NCBI GenBank assembly: GCA_934157205.1 | Contig: CAKPHJ010000007.1 | Location: 1 to 50,082, forward strand | Reading direction: 5' to 3' | Length of the DNA stretch: 50,082 bases | From: an uncultured Clostridia bacterium | Lineage (GTDB): Bacteria; Bacillota; Clostridia; TANB77; CAG-508 | Shown here: piece by piece, positions 17,508-25,974 of the stretch | Layout of the letters: the number at the start of each line of letters is the position of its first letter | Numbering within the stretch: the stretch's first letter is position 1 | Position numbers and translations under genes: made by a program | The notes under the pieces: generated by a model | What the model was told of the DNA's origin: nothing | The model's input: only the letters and a program-made list of their open reading frames with translations | Databases searched by the model: none

Positions 17508-18755
17508 TTATTTATTATTTTTCCAAAATTTTTCATATAATTCTTTTGCAGTTTTAGGACTATCTACACCCTCTTTATTTTTTACTGGTGCAAAATCATC
17601 TTCTCTTTTTCCTCTTAAGATAGCAATATCATCAAAAAATTCAAATGCATCAAATATAAAAGATTCAAACTTATATGAATTAGGTTCATTTGGTACAATT
17701 TCTTTTCCATTTTCATCAATATATGAATTCTTTTTAAATGCACAATGATACATTAACACTTCTTTACTTACTTTTTCTATTGCTTCTATTGTATATAAGT
17801 TACACATTATATGTGATTCTCCATATTTTAATTCACCATCTGTGTCAACTTCTTCTGCCATTTTATCAGGAAGTTCTGCATATTCTATTACTTTTGGATG
17901 CCCATTCATTTTGCAGAAAACTCCAACTTTTTCATGTGGATTTGCTTTTACTACTGATTTAGATGCAATTTGTACTCCTTTGTCTATAGCCATGCCTAAT
18001 AATGTTGTATCTGCCATTTTTAGTAAAACATTATCAACACCACCTATAAATACCCATTTTATTCCTCTTTCTTTCATGTCTGCTAAACAACCTGTTTCTC
18101 TTAAAGAAGAATATGTACCTCCATTTCCGTCTGATGCTTCTTTTATTTTATATTCTTTATTTATTAGCATTTTTCCTTTTGTGTCTATTAATGGTAGTTC
18201 TTTTTGTGTAAATATTGTTACATCTTTCTTTTTATATCCAAAGTAATTATTTTTTTCTAAAAATTCTACTGTTTTTGCATTGTTTTCTTTGCTAGTCATT
18301 ATGTACCATGGAATACTTGTATTATATTTTTGATTTGCTTCTTTTAAGTTTTCTGCTAATATTTCAAATAAATATTTACCTTTTCCATAAACATCTAATT
18401 TAAAAGTTCCTTTTGGTCCTTGATGTCCAAGTCTTGTTCCTTGACCACCTGCCATTGTAACTACTGCATATTGCCCTCTTCTTATTATTTGTTCACCTAA
18501 ATTATCAAACTTTTCTTTAATATCTTTTGATAATTTTGCTTTGTCTAAATATTTTATTGACTCTATTTTACTTTCTTTTATTTCTATTTCTTTTTTAGTG
18601 TTTTCGTATAATTCCATTATTTGATCTAAATTTATATTGTTTATTTGTTCTATTAATTCTGCTTTTTTATTATCATCTAATTTTTCTAATAATTTTATAA
18701 TATGTTCTTGATTATATTTTTTTAATAAATTTATTGTTTGCTGTGTTTTATCCAT
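17508..18755 (-). CDS. UDP-sugar (UDP-N-acetylglucosamine-type) pyrophosphorylase, UDPGP family
   Basis: A 415-residue uridylyltransferase of the eukaryote-like UAP/UDPGP type 1 family. The nucleotide-binding signature MAGGQGTRLG is at residues 101-110, followed by GPKGTF; further family landmarks are FTQKELPLID, GNGGTYSSL and VDNVLLKMADTTLLG. It transfers UMP to a hexose-1-phosphate, most probably N-acetylglucosamine-1-phosphate. The start is ATG 18755; a GTG three codons upstream sits too close to the AAAGGA site. First gene of a pair with the hexapeptide protein, suggesting cell-wall precursor synthesis. Confidence 0.85.
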   Translation of the reverse strand: MDKTQQTINLLKKYNQEHIIKLLEKLDDNKKAELIEQINNINLDQIMELYENTKKEIEIKESKIESIKYLDKAKLSKDIKEKFDNLGEQIIRRGQYAVVTMAGGQGTRLGHQGPKGTFKLDVYGKGKYLFEILAENLKEANQKYNTSIPWYIMTSKENNAKTVEFLEKNNYFGYKKKDVTIFTQKELPLIDTKGKMLINKEYKIKEASDGNGGTYSSLRETGCLADMKERGIKWVFIGGVDNVLLKMADTTLLGMAIDKGVQIASKSVVKANPHEKVGVFCKMNGHPKVIEYAELPDKMAEEVDTDGELKYGESHIMCNLYTIEAIEKVSKEVLMYHCAFKKNSYIDENGKEIVPNEPNSYKFESFIFDAFEFFDDIAILRGKREDDFAPVKNKEGVDSPKTAKELYEKFWKNNK

Positions 18756-18861
18756 ATTTTCCACATTCCTTTCAGCCTATATTTATATATTATATGTTAC
18801 TTTTTTAATATTGATATCTTATCACATTTAATAACTTTTATCAAGTAACTTTTTTTGTTTG

Positions 18862-18895
18862 TCATATTTTAAATTACTACACAATATAAATTAAT
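18862..18895 (+). promoter_or_regulatory. Possible sigma-E promoter for spoIVA
   Basis: GTCATATT fits the sigma-E -35 consensus GKMATATT exactly, but the -10 region (CACAATAT) fits CATACAMT poorly and with short spacing. Consistent with known mother-cell expression of spoIVA; weak as a sequence call. Confidence 0.3.
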
Positions 18896-18939
18896 AAAAG
18901 AATTTAGTACAAACATTTTCTTATACGAGGAGGTATAAA

Positions 18940-20418
18940 ATGGAAAATACAAGATTGTATCAAGACATTGCCAAAAGAACAGATGGTGATATATATGTAG
19001 GAGTTGTAGGTCCTGTTAGAACTGGAAAATCAACATTTATTAAAAGATTTATGGATTTACTTGTAATTCCAAATATTGATAATGAATACAAAAAAGAAAG
19101 AGCAAAAGATGAACTTCCACAAAGTGCTGGCGGAAAAACAATAATGACAACAGAACCAAAATTCGTTCCAAACGAAGCTATTGAAATAAAATTAGATAAT
19201 AACCTAAAATTCAAAACTAGACTTGTAGATTGTGTTGGATATTTAGTAGATAATGCAATTGGATATTTAGAAGATGATATGCCTAGAATGGTAAAAACTC
19301 CATGGTCTGAAGAAGAAATTCCTTTTGAAAAAGCAGCTGAAATTGGAACAAAAAAGGTTATTGAAGAACATTCTACAATTGGAATTTTAGTTACAACTGA
19401 TGGTAGCATAACAGACATACCAAGAGAAGACTATTTAAAAGCTGAACAAAGAGTGGTAAGTGAACTTCAAGCTTTAAACAAACCTTTTATTATTGTTTTA
19501 AATTCAGAAGACCCTACATCTAGTTATACTAAAGAATTAGCTAATACTTTAAGTAAAAATTACAATACTCCAGTTATTCCTTTAAATTGCGAGTCTTTGA
19601 GCTTAGAAGATATTAATAATATATTTTCTAAAGTTTTGTATGAATTTCCAGTAGAACAAATAAAAATTAAATTTCCACGTTGGATTGATGGTTTAGAATT
19701 TTCACATCCTTTAAAAGCTGAATTATTTAAAGAAATTAAAAATGCTTTTCAAAATATAAGTGTTTTAAAAGAAGTTTCTAATTGTGCCAATAGTATAAAA
19801 CAAACTGAAATTATTTCAAAAACATCTATTGAAGATATTGGATTAGGCACTGGTTCTGTAAGCATTGAAATAACATTAAAAGAAGAACTGTTTTATCAAA
19901 TTTTATCAGAAATAACTGGTGTTGCAGTAACAAATGAAGGTGATTTATTTTCTATTATTTCTGAATTATCTGCTACTAAGAAAAAATATGATAAAATCTC
20001 ATGTGCTTTAGATGAAGTAAATGCAAAAGGATATGGAATAGTTACACCTTCTATTGAAGACCTTGTTTTAGAAGAACCAGAAATGATAAAACAAGGTTCA
20101 AGATTTGGAGTAAAATTAAAAGCAACCGCTCCATCTATTCATTTAATAAAAACAAATGTAGAAACAGAAGTTTCACCAATTGTAGGTTCTGAAAAACAAT
20201 CTGAAGAATTAGTTAACTACCTACTTTCTGAATTTGAAAGTAATCCAAAAGAAATTTGGAAATCTAATATTTTTGGAAAAAGTTTACATGAACTTGTAAA
20301 CGAAGGTTTACAAACTAAACTTGCAAAAATGCCAGAAGATGCACAAATAAAACTTCAAGAAACATTAGAACGAATTGTTAATGAAGGTAGTGGCGGACTA
20401 ATTTGCATTATTTTATAA
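18940..20418 (+). CDS. spoIVA: stage IV sporulation protein A (spore coat ATPase)
   Basis: The 492-residue ATPase that polymerises on the forespore surface and forms the coat basement layer. The N-terminus MENTRLYQDIAKRTDGDIYVG and Walker A GPVRTGKS (residues 24-31) are near-identical to the family, and the length equals that of Bacillus SpoIVA. A TRAFAC-type core fills the first 240 residues, and the C-terminus (SGGLICIIL) keeps the conserved hydrophobic end needed for membrane/SpoVM targeting. Start ATG with ACGAGGAGGTATAAA upstream. Single-gene unit with terminator. It is direct evidence that the organism forms endospores. Confidence 0.97.
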   Translation: MENTRLYQDIAKRTDGDIYVGVVGPVRTGKSTFIKRFMDLLVIPNIDNEYKKERAKDELPQSAGGKTIMTTEPKFVPNEAIEIKLDNNLKFKTRLVDCVGYLVDNAIGYLEDDMPRMVKTPWSEEEIPFEKAAEIGTKKVIEEHSTIGILVTTDGSITDIPREDYLKAEQRVVSELQALNKPFIIVLNSEDPTSSYTKELANTLSKNYNTPVIPLNCESLSLEDINNIFSKVLYEFPVEQIKIKFPRWIDGLEFSHPLKAELFKEIKNAFQNISVLKEVSNCANSIKQTEIISKTSIEDIGLGTGSVSIEITLKEELFYQILSEITGVAVTNEGDLFSIISELSATKKKYDKISCALDEVNAKGYGIVTPSIEDLVLEEPEMIKQGSRFGVKLKATAPSIHLIKTNVETEVSPIVGSEKQSEELVNYLLSEFESNPKEIWKSNIFGKSLHELVNEGLQTKLAKMPEDAQIKLQETLERIVNEGSGGLICIIL

Positions 20419-20439
20419 ATAGTTTATATAATTATAAAG

Positions 20440-20490
20440 TTACAAGATAATGGTTTAGCAAAAATTAATATAAAAACCATTATCTTGTAA
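20440..20490. terminator. Bidirectional terminator between spoIVA and the transglutaminase-like gene
   Basis: Perfect 17-bp stem (TTACAAGATAATGGTTT and its complement) with a 17-base loop between two convergent genes. Confidence 0.75.
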
Positions 20491-20495
20491 TTACT

Positions 20496-21620
20496 TTATT
20501 TGCTATAATTACTTTCACTTAATTCTGGATAATTAAATATTTTTCCACCATCTGAAAATTGACTACTAGTAGTATGATCTTTTGCCATTTCTGTAGCTCC
20601 CTTTAAAAAATATTCATATTTTGATTTATTACTTACATATCCAGTTGTAGAAACTGGATCATCCCATGTTGTATCTATAGCATACCATTTTTGATTTATT
20701 TGAACATAATTCCATTCATGATTTTCAGTTCTACCTTCTGAATTTGTAGCCTTACCTATTACTGATATACAAGGAATTTCTAAACTATCCATTAAATACT
20801 TGAAAGTTTTTGCATAACCTGCACAAACAGCTTTTTTATTAACCAAAGTTCCATAGATATTATATATATTTTGATATGACAATGTTGTGTCATAATCTAC
20901 ATTATTAATTATATAATCATGAACCATTTTTATATTTTCATATGTACTTTGTTTTTTATTATTTATAATTTGATTTTTGATATTTTCTAATAAAGAAATT
21001 GCTTGTTCTATTTGTTGTTTAGAATTAAATTCATCTATTAAATAACTTGTTTGGCTTCCTGCATTTATATATGTGTTGTATGTTTTTTTACTTCCTAATG
21101 TAGTTGTTTCAATATTTAAATACATTTTGTTAGGATTTAAATAAAATATATCTGGGTTATCATATGTGTATGCTTCTATTGCTGATTGATAATACTTTTG
21201 CAATAATTGTTGTCCATTACTTTGATTTAAGACATTTGTAAATTTATCTCCTAATTCTATTTTAGCAGTTCCTGTTTTCATTTTTTCCTTATTGCTTTCA
21301 AATGCTTTATATATTAAAGCAGAATATTCATCTAATTGTTTATAAAAGTATTTATCAACTGTCACATTTTCATAACTTACATTTGTTTTTGTTGTATTTT
21401 TTTCTGTTCCATCAAATGGATTTTCTACAATTTGAGGAACTTTTATTTCATTTTTTTCTACTTGTTCAGAGTAGTCACTTTCAAATACCTCTGCTTCTTG
21501 ATTGTCTGAATTTTGTATATTTTGATATTCATCCCATAATATTTTTCCAAAAAAGCCTATAACTATTAATATTAAAATCATTACTATTGAAATAATAAAT
21601 GTTTCAATGGTTTCTTTCAT
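20496..21620 (-). CDS. membrane-anchored transglutaminase-like (cysteine protease fold) protein
   Basis: A 374-residue protein with an N-terminal membrane anchor (about residues 9-29) and a polar linker. An all-helical part is followed by a transglutaminase-like core with the Cys-His-Asp triad visible: Cys in NKKAVCAGYA, His in TENHEWNYV and Asp in WYAIDTTWDD. Such proteins are surface peptidases or transamidases; the substrate is unknown. Start ATG 21620 is preceded by AAAGGAATGAAAAAAT. Monocistronic, convergent with spoIVA. Confidence 0.82.
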   Translation of the reverse strand: MKETIETFIISIVMILILIVIGFFGKILWDEYQNIQNSDNQEAEVFESDYSEQVEKNEIKVPQIVENPFDGTEKNTTKTNVSYENVTVDKYFYKQLDEYSALIYKAFESNKEKMKTGTAKIELGDKFTNVLNQSNGQQLLQKYYQSAIEAYTYDNPDIFYLNPNKMYLNIETTTLGSKKTYNTYINAGSQTSYLIDEFNSKQQIEQAISLLENIKNQIINNKKQSTYENIKMVHDYIINNVDYDTTLSYQNIYNIYGTLVNKKAVCAGYAKTFKYLMDSLEIPCISVIGKATNSEGRTENHEWNYVQINQKWYAIDTTWDDPVSTTGYVSNKSKYEYFLKGATEMAKDHTTSSQFSDGGKIFNYPELSESNYSK

Positions 21621-21772
21621 ATTTTTTCATTCCTTTTTATTTTTTATAATATTCATATACTTTTATTTTATCATCTTTTTATTAGAAAAACTAGTATAAT
21701 TTATTTATTTTTACTAATACTATTTATATCATAATTATAATTTAATAAAACAAGGAAGGAATTAAATTTGCT

Positions 21773-23478
21773 ATGAAACTCAAAGAACTTATAAATTCAC
21801 TAATTACTTATACTCCTAAAAAAGATTACAATTTTATATTAGAGCAAACTTCAAATAATGATATAGAAAACAACAGTAATTTGAATGATAATACAAATTC
21901 TAATAAAAAAGTATTTCCAAATATTAATTTAAATTTAGAATATATGAAAGTTAAATATAATCTACTTGTAAATAGTGACATTATTTTGCGTGAATTTACT
22001 TTGAACGCAAGAGGCAAACAATTTAATGCATTTATATTATATATCGACGGAATGGTCGATTCTGAAATTATGGATAAATTTGTTTTAGAACCTCTTATGT
22101 TACGAAATAAAAATAATACCTATGATGGGTTTCAGAATCAAGTTATTTCTGAATCTGTTACAAATAATGTTACAATTAGGAAAGTAAAAAAATTTGATTT
22201 AGCCAAATATATTTATTCTTGTTTAATACCTCAAAATTCTATTAAAGAAGTTTCAGAATTTGAAGAGATTATAACAAGTATTAATTCACGGAAATTGTGC
22301 TTTATTTATAGATACTTTAGACATAGCTTTTGATATTGATATAAAAGGATTTCAGCAAAGAAATATAGACAAACCTTCAAATGAAATTGTAATAAAAGGA
22401 CCTCATGAAGCTTTTGTTGAAAATATAAGAACTAATACTTCTATGGTAAGACGTTTAGTAAATAATGAAAATCTAATTATTGAAAATATTGAAGTTGGAA
22501 AAATAACAAAAACCAAATGTGCTGTTTGCTATATTCAAAATATTACTAATAGTGATTTAGTAAATGAAGTGAAATATAGATTAAATAATTTAGAAATAGA
22601 TTCTTTGCTTTCTGCTGGTGAACTTGAACAACTTATTGTAGATTCTAATGATTTAGGTGTTCCTGAAGTTTTATCTACAGAAAGGCCAGACAAAGCCGTT
22701 AAATATTTATTATCTGGAAGAGTTGTTGTTATTGTTAATGGCACACCATATGGAATTATTATGCCTGCTATTTTAGTTGATTTTTTGGTTTCCCCAGAAG
22801 ATACAAATTTAAAAGTGAATTTTGGAAACTTTTTACGAGGATTACGTATTTTGGCTAGTTTTATAACATTGTTGTTACCTGGATTATATGTTGCTTTAAC
22901 AAGTTTTCATCAAGAAATTTTACCTACAGAATTATTATATTCTATATTAGCCTCAAGAGAAAATGTTCCATTTCCAATTATTTTTGAAATACTTATAATG
23001 GAATTTTCTTTTGAACTTATAAGAGAAGCTGGTTTACGTGTTCCTTCTCCAATTGGTCCTACAATACGGAATAGTTGGTGCTTTAGTACTAGGACAAGCC
23101 GCAGTTAGTGCTGGTATAGTTAGTCCTATTTTAATTATTATAGTTGCTATAACTGGAATTGCATCTTTTGCTATACCCGACTTTTCATTTGGCTTCCATT
23201 TGCGTTATTTTAGATTTGCATTTATTTTACTTGGTTTTACATGCGGATTTTTAGGTATTTCTTTAGGATTATTTATTTATATTTCAATTCTTTGTAGCTT
23301 AAAATCATTTGGTGTATCATATATTACACCATTTGCACCTGCACTAGATTCAAATGGAAATGGATATTTTTTAAACCCTATATGGAAGCGAGAATATAGA
23401 CCTTCTTATATTAATTCTAAAAGACCTAAAGCTCAAGAAAAAATATCTATGAAATGGAAATATAATTCTAAACTATAA
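21773..23478 (+). CDS. gerAA: spore germination receptor A subunit (GerAA family), needs two +1 shifts at CGG
   Basis: The A subunit of a GerA-type nutrient receptor in the spore inner membrane. The N-terminal soluble domain (to about residue 310) and the C-terminal membrane domain (PTELLYSILASRENVPFP, then IREAGLRVPSPIGPTIGIVGALVLGQAAV) are typical. The frame is broken twice by in-frame CGG, at 22289 (codon 173) and 23067. Reading CGGA as Gly at each site gives INS-G-NCALFIDTLDIAF and GPTI-G-IVGALVLG, both conserved family segments, and one continuous protein of 567 residues ending at TAA 23476-23478. With no shift only 172 native residues are made. Start ATG 21773 lies 14 bases after GGAAGGAAT. 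First gene of gerAA-gerAB-gerAC. Confidence 0.88.
22289..22292 (+). other. CGGA recoding site 3 (gerAA, first)
   Basis: TCA-CGGA-AAT: an extra C before the Gly of the SGNCALFID motif (the family normally has SGDTVL-type sequence). Confidence 0.8.
23067..23070 (+). other. CGGA recoding site 4 (gerAA, second)
   Basis: ATA-CGGA-ATA: an extra C before the Gly of the invariant PTIGIVG motif in the membrane domain. Confidence 0.82.
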
Positions 23479-23497
23479 AACAAGAAAGGAGAACATT

Positions 23498-24586
23498 ATG
23501 TCTAAATCAAAAATTGGAACAATTGAAGCAATTATGCTTATTTTAACAAATATTTTAACACGTGCTATATTATCTATTCCTAGAAGTATTTTAGTTACAA
23601 CTGGTTCTTCTTCAATTATAAATCTTATTTATATTAGTATAATAGCTCTTTTTATTGCTTTGTTTATAGTAAAATTACTAAAAAAATTTCCAGGTCTTGA
23701 TATTATAGATATTTCTGAAATTGTTGGTGGTAAAATTTTTCGTAATATAATTGGAACTATTTTTATTGTTTATTTTATTTTTAGCTCTAGTATTTTACTT
23801 AGAAATTTTTGTGAAAGTCTAAAAATAATATATTTTCCAATGACAGATATTCCTTTTATTATTTTGCTATTTATTATTGCTTTATGTATAGCAAATAGAT
23901 TAGAATTTAGTGCAACACTAAAAACAAATTTAGTTATATCACCTATTGTATTTATTTGTACAATATTTCTGTTTTTTGCAAATATGAATAAATTTATACC
24001 ACAAAGAATTTTTCCCATTTTAGGTAATGGCTTATATGATACATTTATTTTAGGCTTAACTAATATTGCTTCATTTGGAGGATTAGTTTATTTATATTTT
24101 TTACCTCCATTTTTGAAAGAACCTAAAAACTTTAAAAAAATTTCTATATTTGCTGTTTTGTTTACATCTTTATATATAATATTATGTGTAGCAACTTTAC
24201 TTTTTATGTTTTCTTCTTTTATAGATATAAATGAAATTTCACCTTTATATAATGCTACTAGATATATAGAATTTGGAACATTTTTTCAAAGGTTAGAATC
24301 TATTTTTCTTATTTTTTGGATTTTATCTTTTGCATGTTATTTAAGTATTGTTTCTAAATTTACTATGAATATTTTTAAGAAAATAACAAATATAGAAACT
24401 AAAAAACCTTTAATAGATGTTTTTGGACTGCTATTTTTTGCAGTTGCACTATTCCCAAAAAACTGCGCTACTTCTGTATTCTATGAAACTCATTTATACC
24501 CTATTTTAATGATTGCTATTTGCATATTTTTAAGTTTATCTATTTTAATTGTTGCTAATATTTCTAAAAAAGGAGATAAAATATAA
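23498..24586 (+). CDS. gerAB: spore germination receptor B subunit (GerAB family permease)
   Basis: A 362-residue polytopic protein of the amino acid/polyamine/organocation-like spore permease family with about ten membrane segments. The N-terminal segment SKIGTIEAIMLILTNILTRA and the following GSS/SIINLIYI region match GerAB proteins. It binds the germinant and pairs with GerAA. Start ATG with AAGAAAGGAGAACATT upstream, 19 bases after gerAA. No in-frame CGG and no frame break, unlike its two operon partners. Confidence 0.92.
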   Translation: MSKSKIGTIEAIMLILTNILTRAILSIPRSILVTTGSSSIINLIYISIIALFIALFIVKLLKKFPGLDIIDISEIVGGKIFRNIIGTIFIVYFIFSSSILLRNFCESLKIIYFPMTDIPFIILLFIIALCIANRLEFSATLKTNLVISPIVFICTIFLFFANMNKFIPQRIFPILGNGLYDTFILGLTNIASFGGLVYLYFLPPFLKEPKNFKKISIFAVLFTSLYIILCVATLLFMFSSFIDINEISPLYNATRYIEFGTFFQRLESIFLIFWILSFACYLSIVSKFTMNIFKKITNIETKKPLIDVFGLLFFAVALFPKNCATSVFYETHLYPILMIAICIFLSLSILIVANISKKGDKI

Positions 24587-24588
24587 CA

Positions 24589-25732
24589 ATGAACAAATTC
24601 TTTAAAAACTTTTTTATTTTAATTTTATTAATTGTGTTTATTACAGCTTTTTCATCTTCTTACCTTTCTTTAAGTGTTGGAAACTTAGCATATGTTTTAG
24701 CAATAGGTATTGATTCTTCAAATACAGATAAATATAGAGTAACCTTTCAATTTTCAACTTCAACATCAATTTCTGAAACAGGAACTAGTAAAAAAACTCC
24801 AACCATTTCCAAAAGTGTAGAAGCTGGATCATTAAGTTCTGCTATAAATCTGATGAATTCATATATGGGAAAAGAATTAAACCTTTCTCATTGTAAGATT
24901 ATTGTATTCTCTGAAGAAATAGCATATAAAGGAATATCAGACGAAATATATACTTTAATTAATGATACTCAAGTTCGTCCTTCTGCAAATATTATTGTAA
25001 GTCAATGTAATGCAAAATATTATATTGAAAATACTAAACCAGACTTGGAAAAATTAATTTCTAAATATTATGAGATTTTTACAAATTCAAGTTCATATAC
25101 TGGTTTTATGCCAAAAGCTAAAATTGGGGATTTTTTTAATAATTTAGTTTGTAAAGGATGTATGCCATATGCAATAACAGGAAATATAACTTCTAATCAA
25201 ACAGAAAATATTGGTTTAGCTGCCTTTGATGGAGACAAATTTGTTCGGAAGATTAAATTCTATTGAAACAATTGCCTTTTTATGTACCAAAAATAATGTA
25301 GATAGATTTTTAATAACTATACCTAATCCATATTCTGAAACCAAAACAATAGATTTATATTTAACACCTAAAAATTCAGCAGATATAGAAATAGACACAT
25401 CTACTTCTTCACCATATATAAAAATAAATTATAAGTTTATTGGAAGAATAGATTCAATGTCTGAAGACTCAAAATATTTAACATCTGAAGTTTTAGATGT
25501 AATTTCTTCAGCTTGCAGTGATTATTTAAAAAATATTTTTATAGATTCACTATATAAAACTTCTAAAGAATTTAAATCAGATATTTGTGGTCTTGGTATT
25601 TACTCTTTTAAAAATTTTGCAACTACTAAGGAATTTGAGGACTATAATTGGCTTGAAAACTATAAAAATGCTTTTTTTGATGTAAATGTTGACACTTCTA
25701 TTAAATCTGGTATGCTTATAACAGAAACGTAA
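24589..25732 (+). CDS. gerAC: spore germination receptor C subunit (GerAC family), needs +1 shift at CGG 25246
   Basis: The C subunit, normally a lipoprotein on the outer face of the spore inner membrane. It has an N-terminal hydrophobic segment (residues 5-28), followed by the family segment SVGNLAYVLAIGIDSSNTDKY and the C-terminal GerAC domain. The lipobox cysteine expected near residue 24-28 (usually ...GCWD) is not present; the region reads TAFSSSYLSL. The frame is broken at CGG 25246 (codon 220); CGGA read as Gly gives DKFV-G-RLNSIET, matching the family's K-L-V-G-x-L motif, and leads to the stop at 25730-25732 for 380 residues. Two bases separate it from gerAB, so it is translationally coupled. 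Confidence 0.86.
25246..25249 (+). other. CGGA recoding site 5 (gerAC)
   Basis: GTT-CGGA-AGA: an extra C before a conserved Gly. The zero frame stops five codons later (TGA). Confidence 0.8.
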
Positions 25733-25752
25733 AGTTAATTTTGGAGGTTTTT

Positions 25753-25923
25753 ATGATTTATAATATTATTTTTTTATTAATTAGTTTATATATTTTAATA
25801 AAAGCAATTGGCTTTGCAATTTATGAATTTAATACAAATAAAAACAAAAGTGGAGCTATTAGTGTTATTTTTCTTTCTGTATTTTCTGTAATATTTTCTA
25901 ATATAATGATGTGGCTAAGATGA
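25753..25923 (+). CDS. small membrane protein at the end of the gerA operon
   Basis: A 56-residue protein with two hydrophobic segments (about residues 1-24 and 36-53) separated by a short polar, Lys/Asn-rich loop. The start is ATG 25753 with TTGGAGGTTTTT directly upstream. It follows gerAC by 20 bases and precedes the operon terminator, so it is cotranscribed with the receptor genes. Small extra membrane proteins are known in some receptor operons (a D subunit with two membrane spans), and this one has that shape; homology is not established. Confidence 0.65.
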   Translation: MIYNIIFLLISLYILIKAIGFAIYEFNTNKNKSGAISVIFLSVFSVIFSNIMMWLR

Positions 25924-25937
25924 TTTAGCCACATTAT
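25905..25937 (+). terminator. gerA operon terminator
   Basis: Stem AATGTGGCTAA-type hairpin (arms about 25905-25918 and 25925-25935) overlapping the stop codon of the small membrane protein. Confidence 0.6.
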
Positions 25938-25974
25938 ATATTAAATTTGTAAATATTACCATTTTTATTTATGG

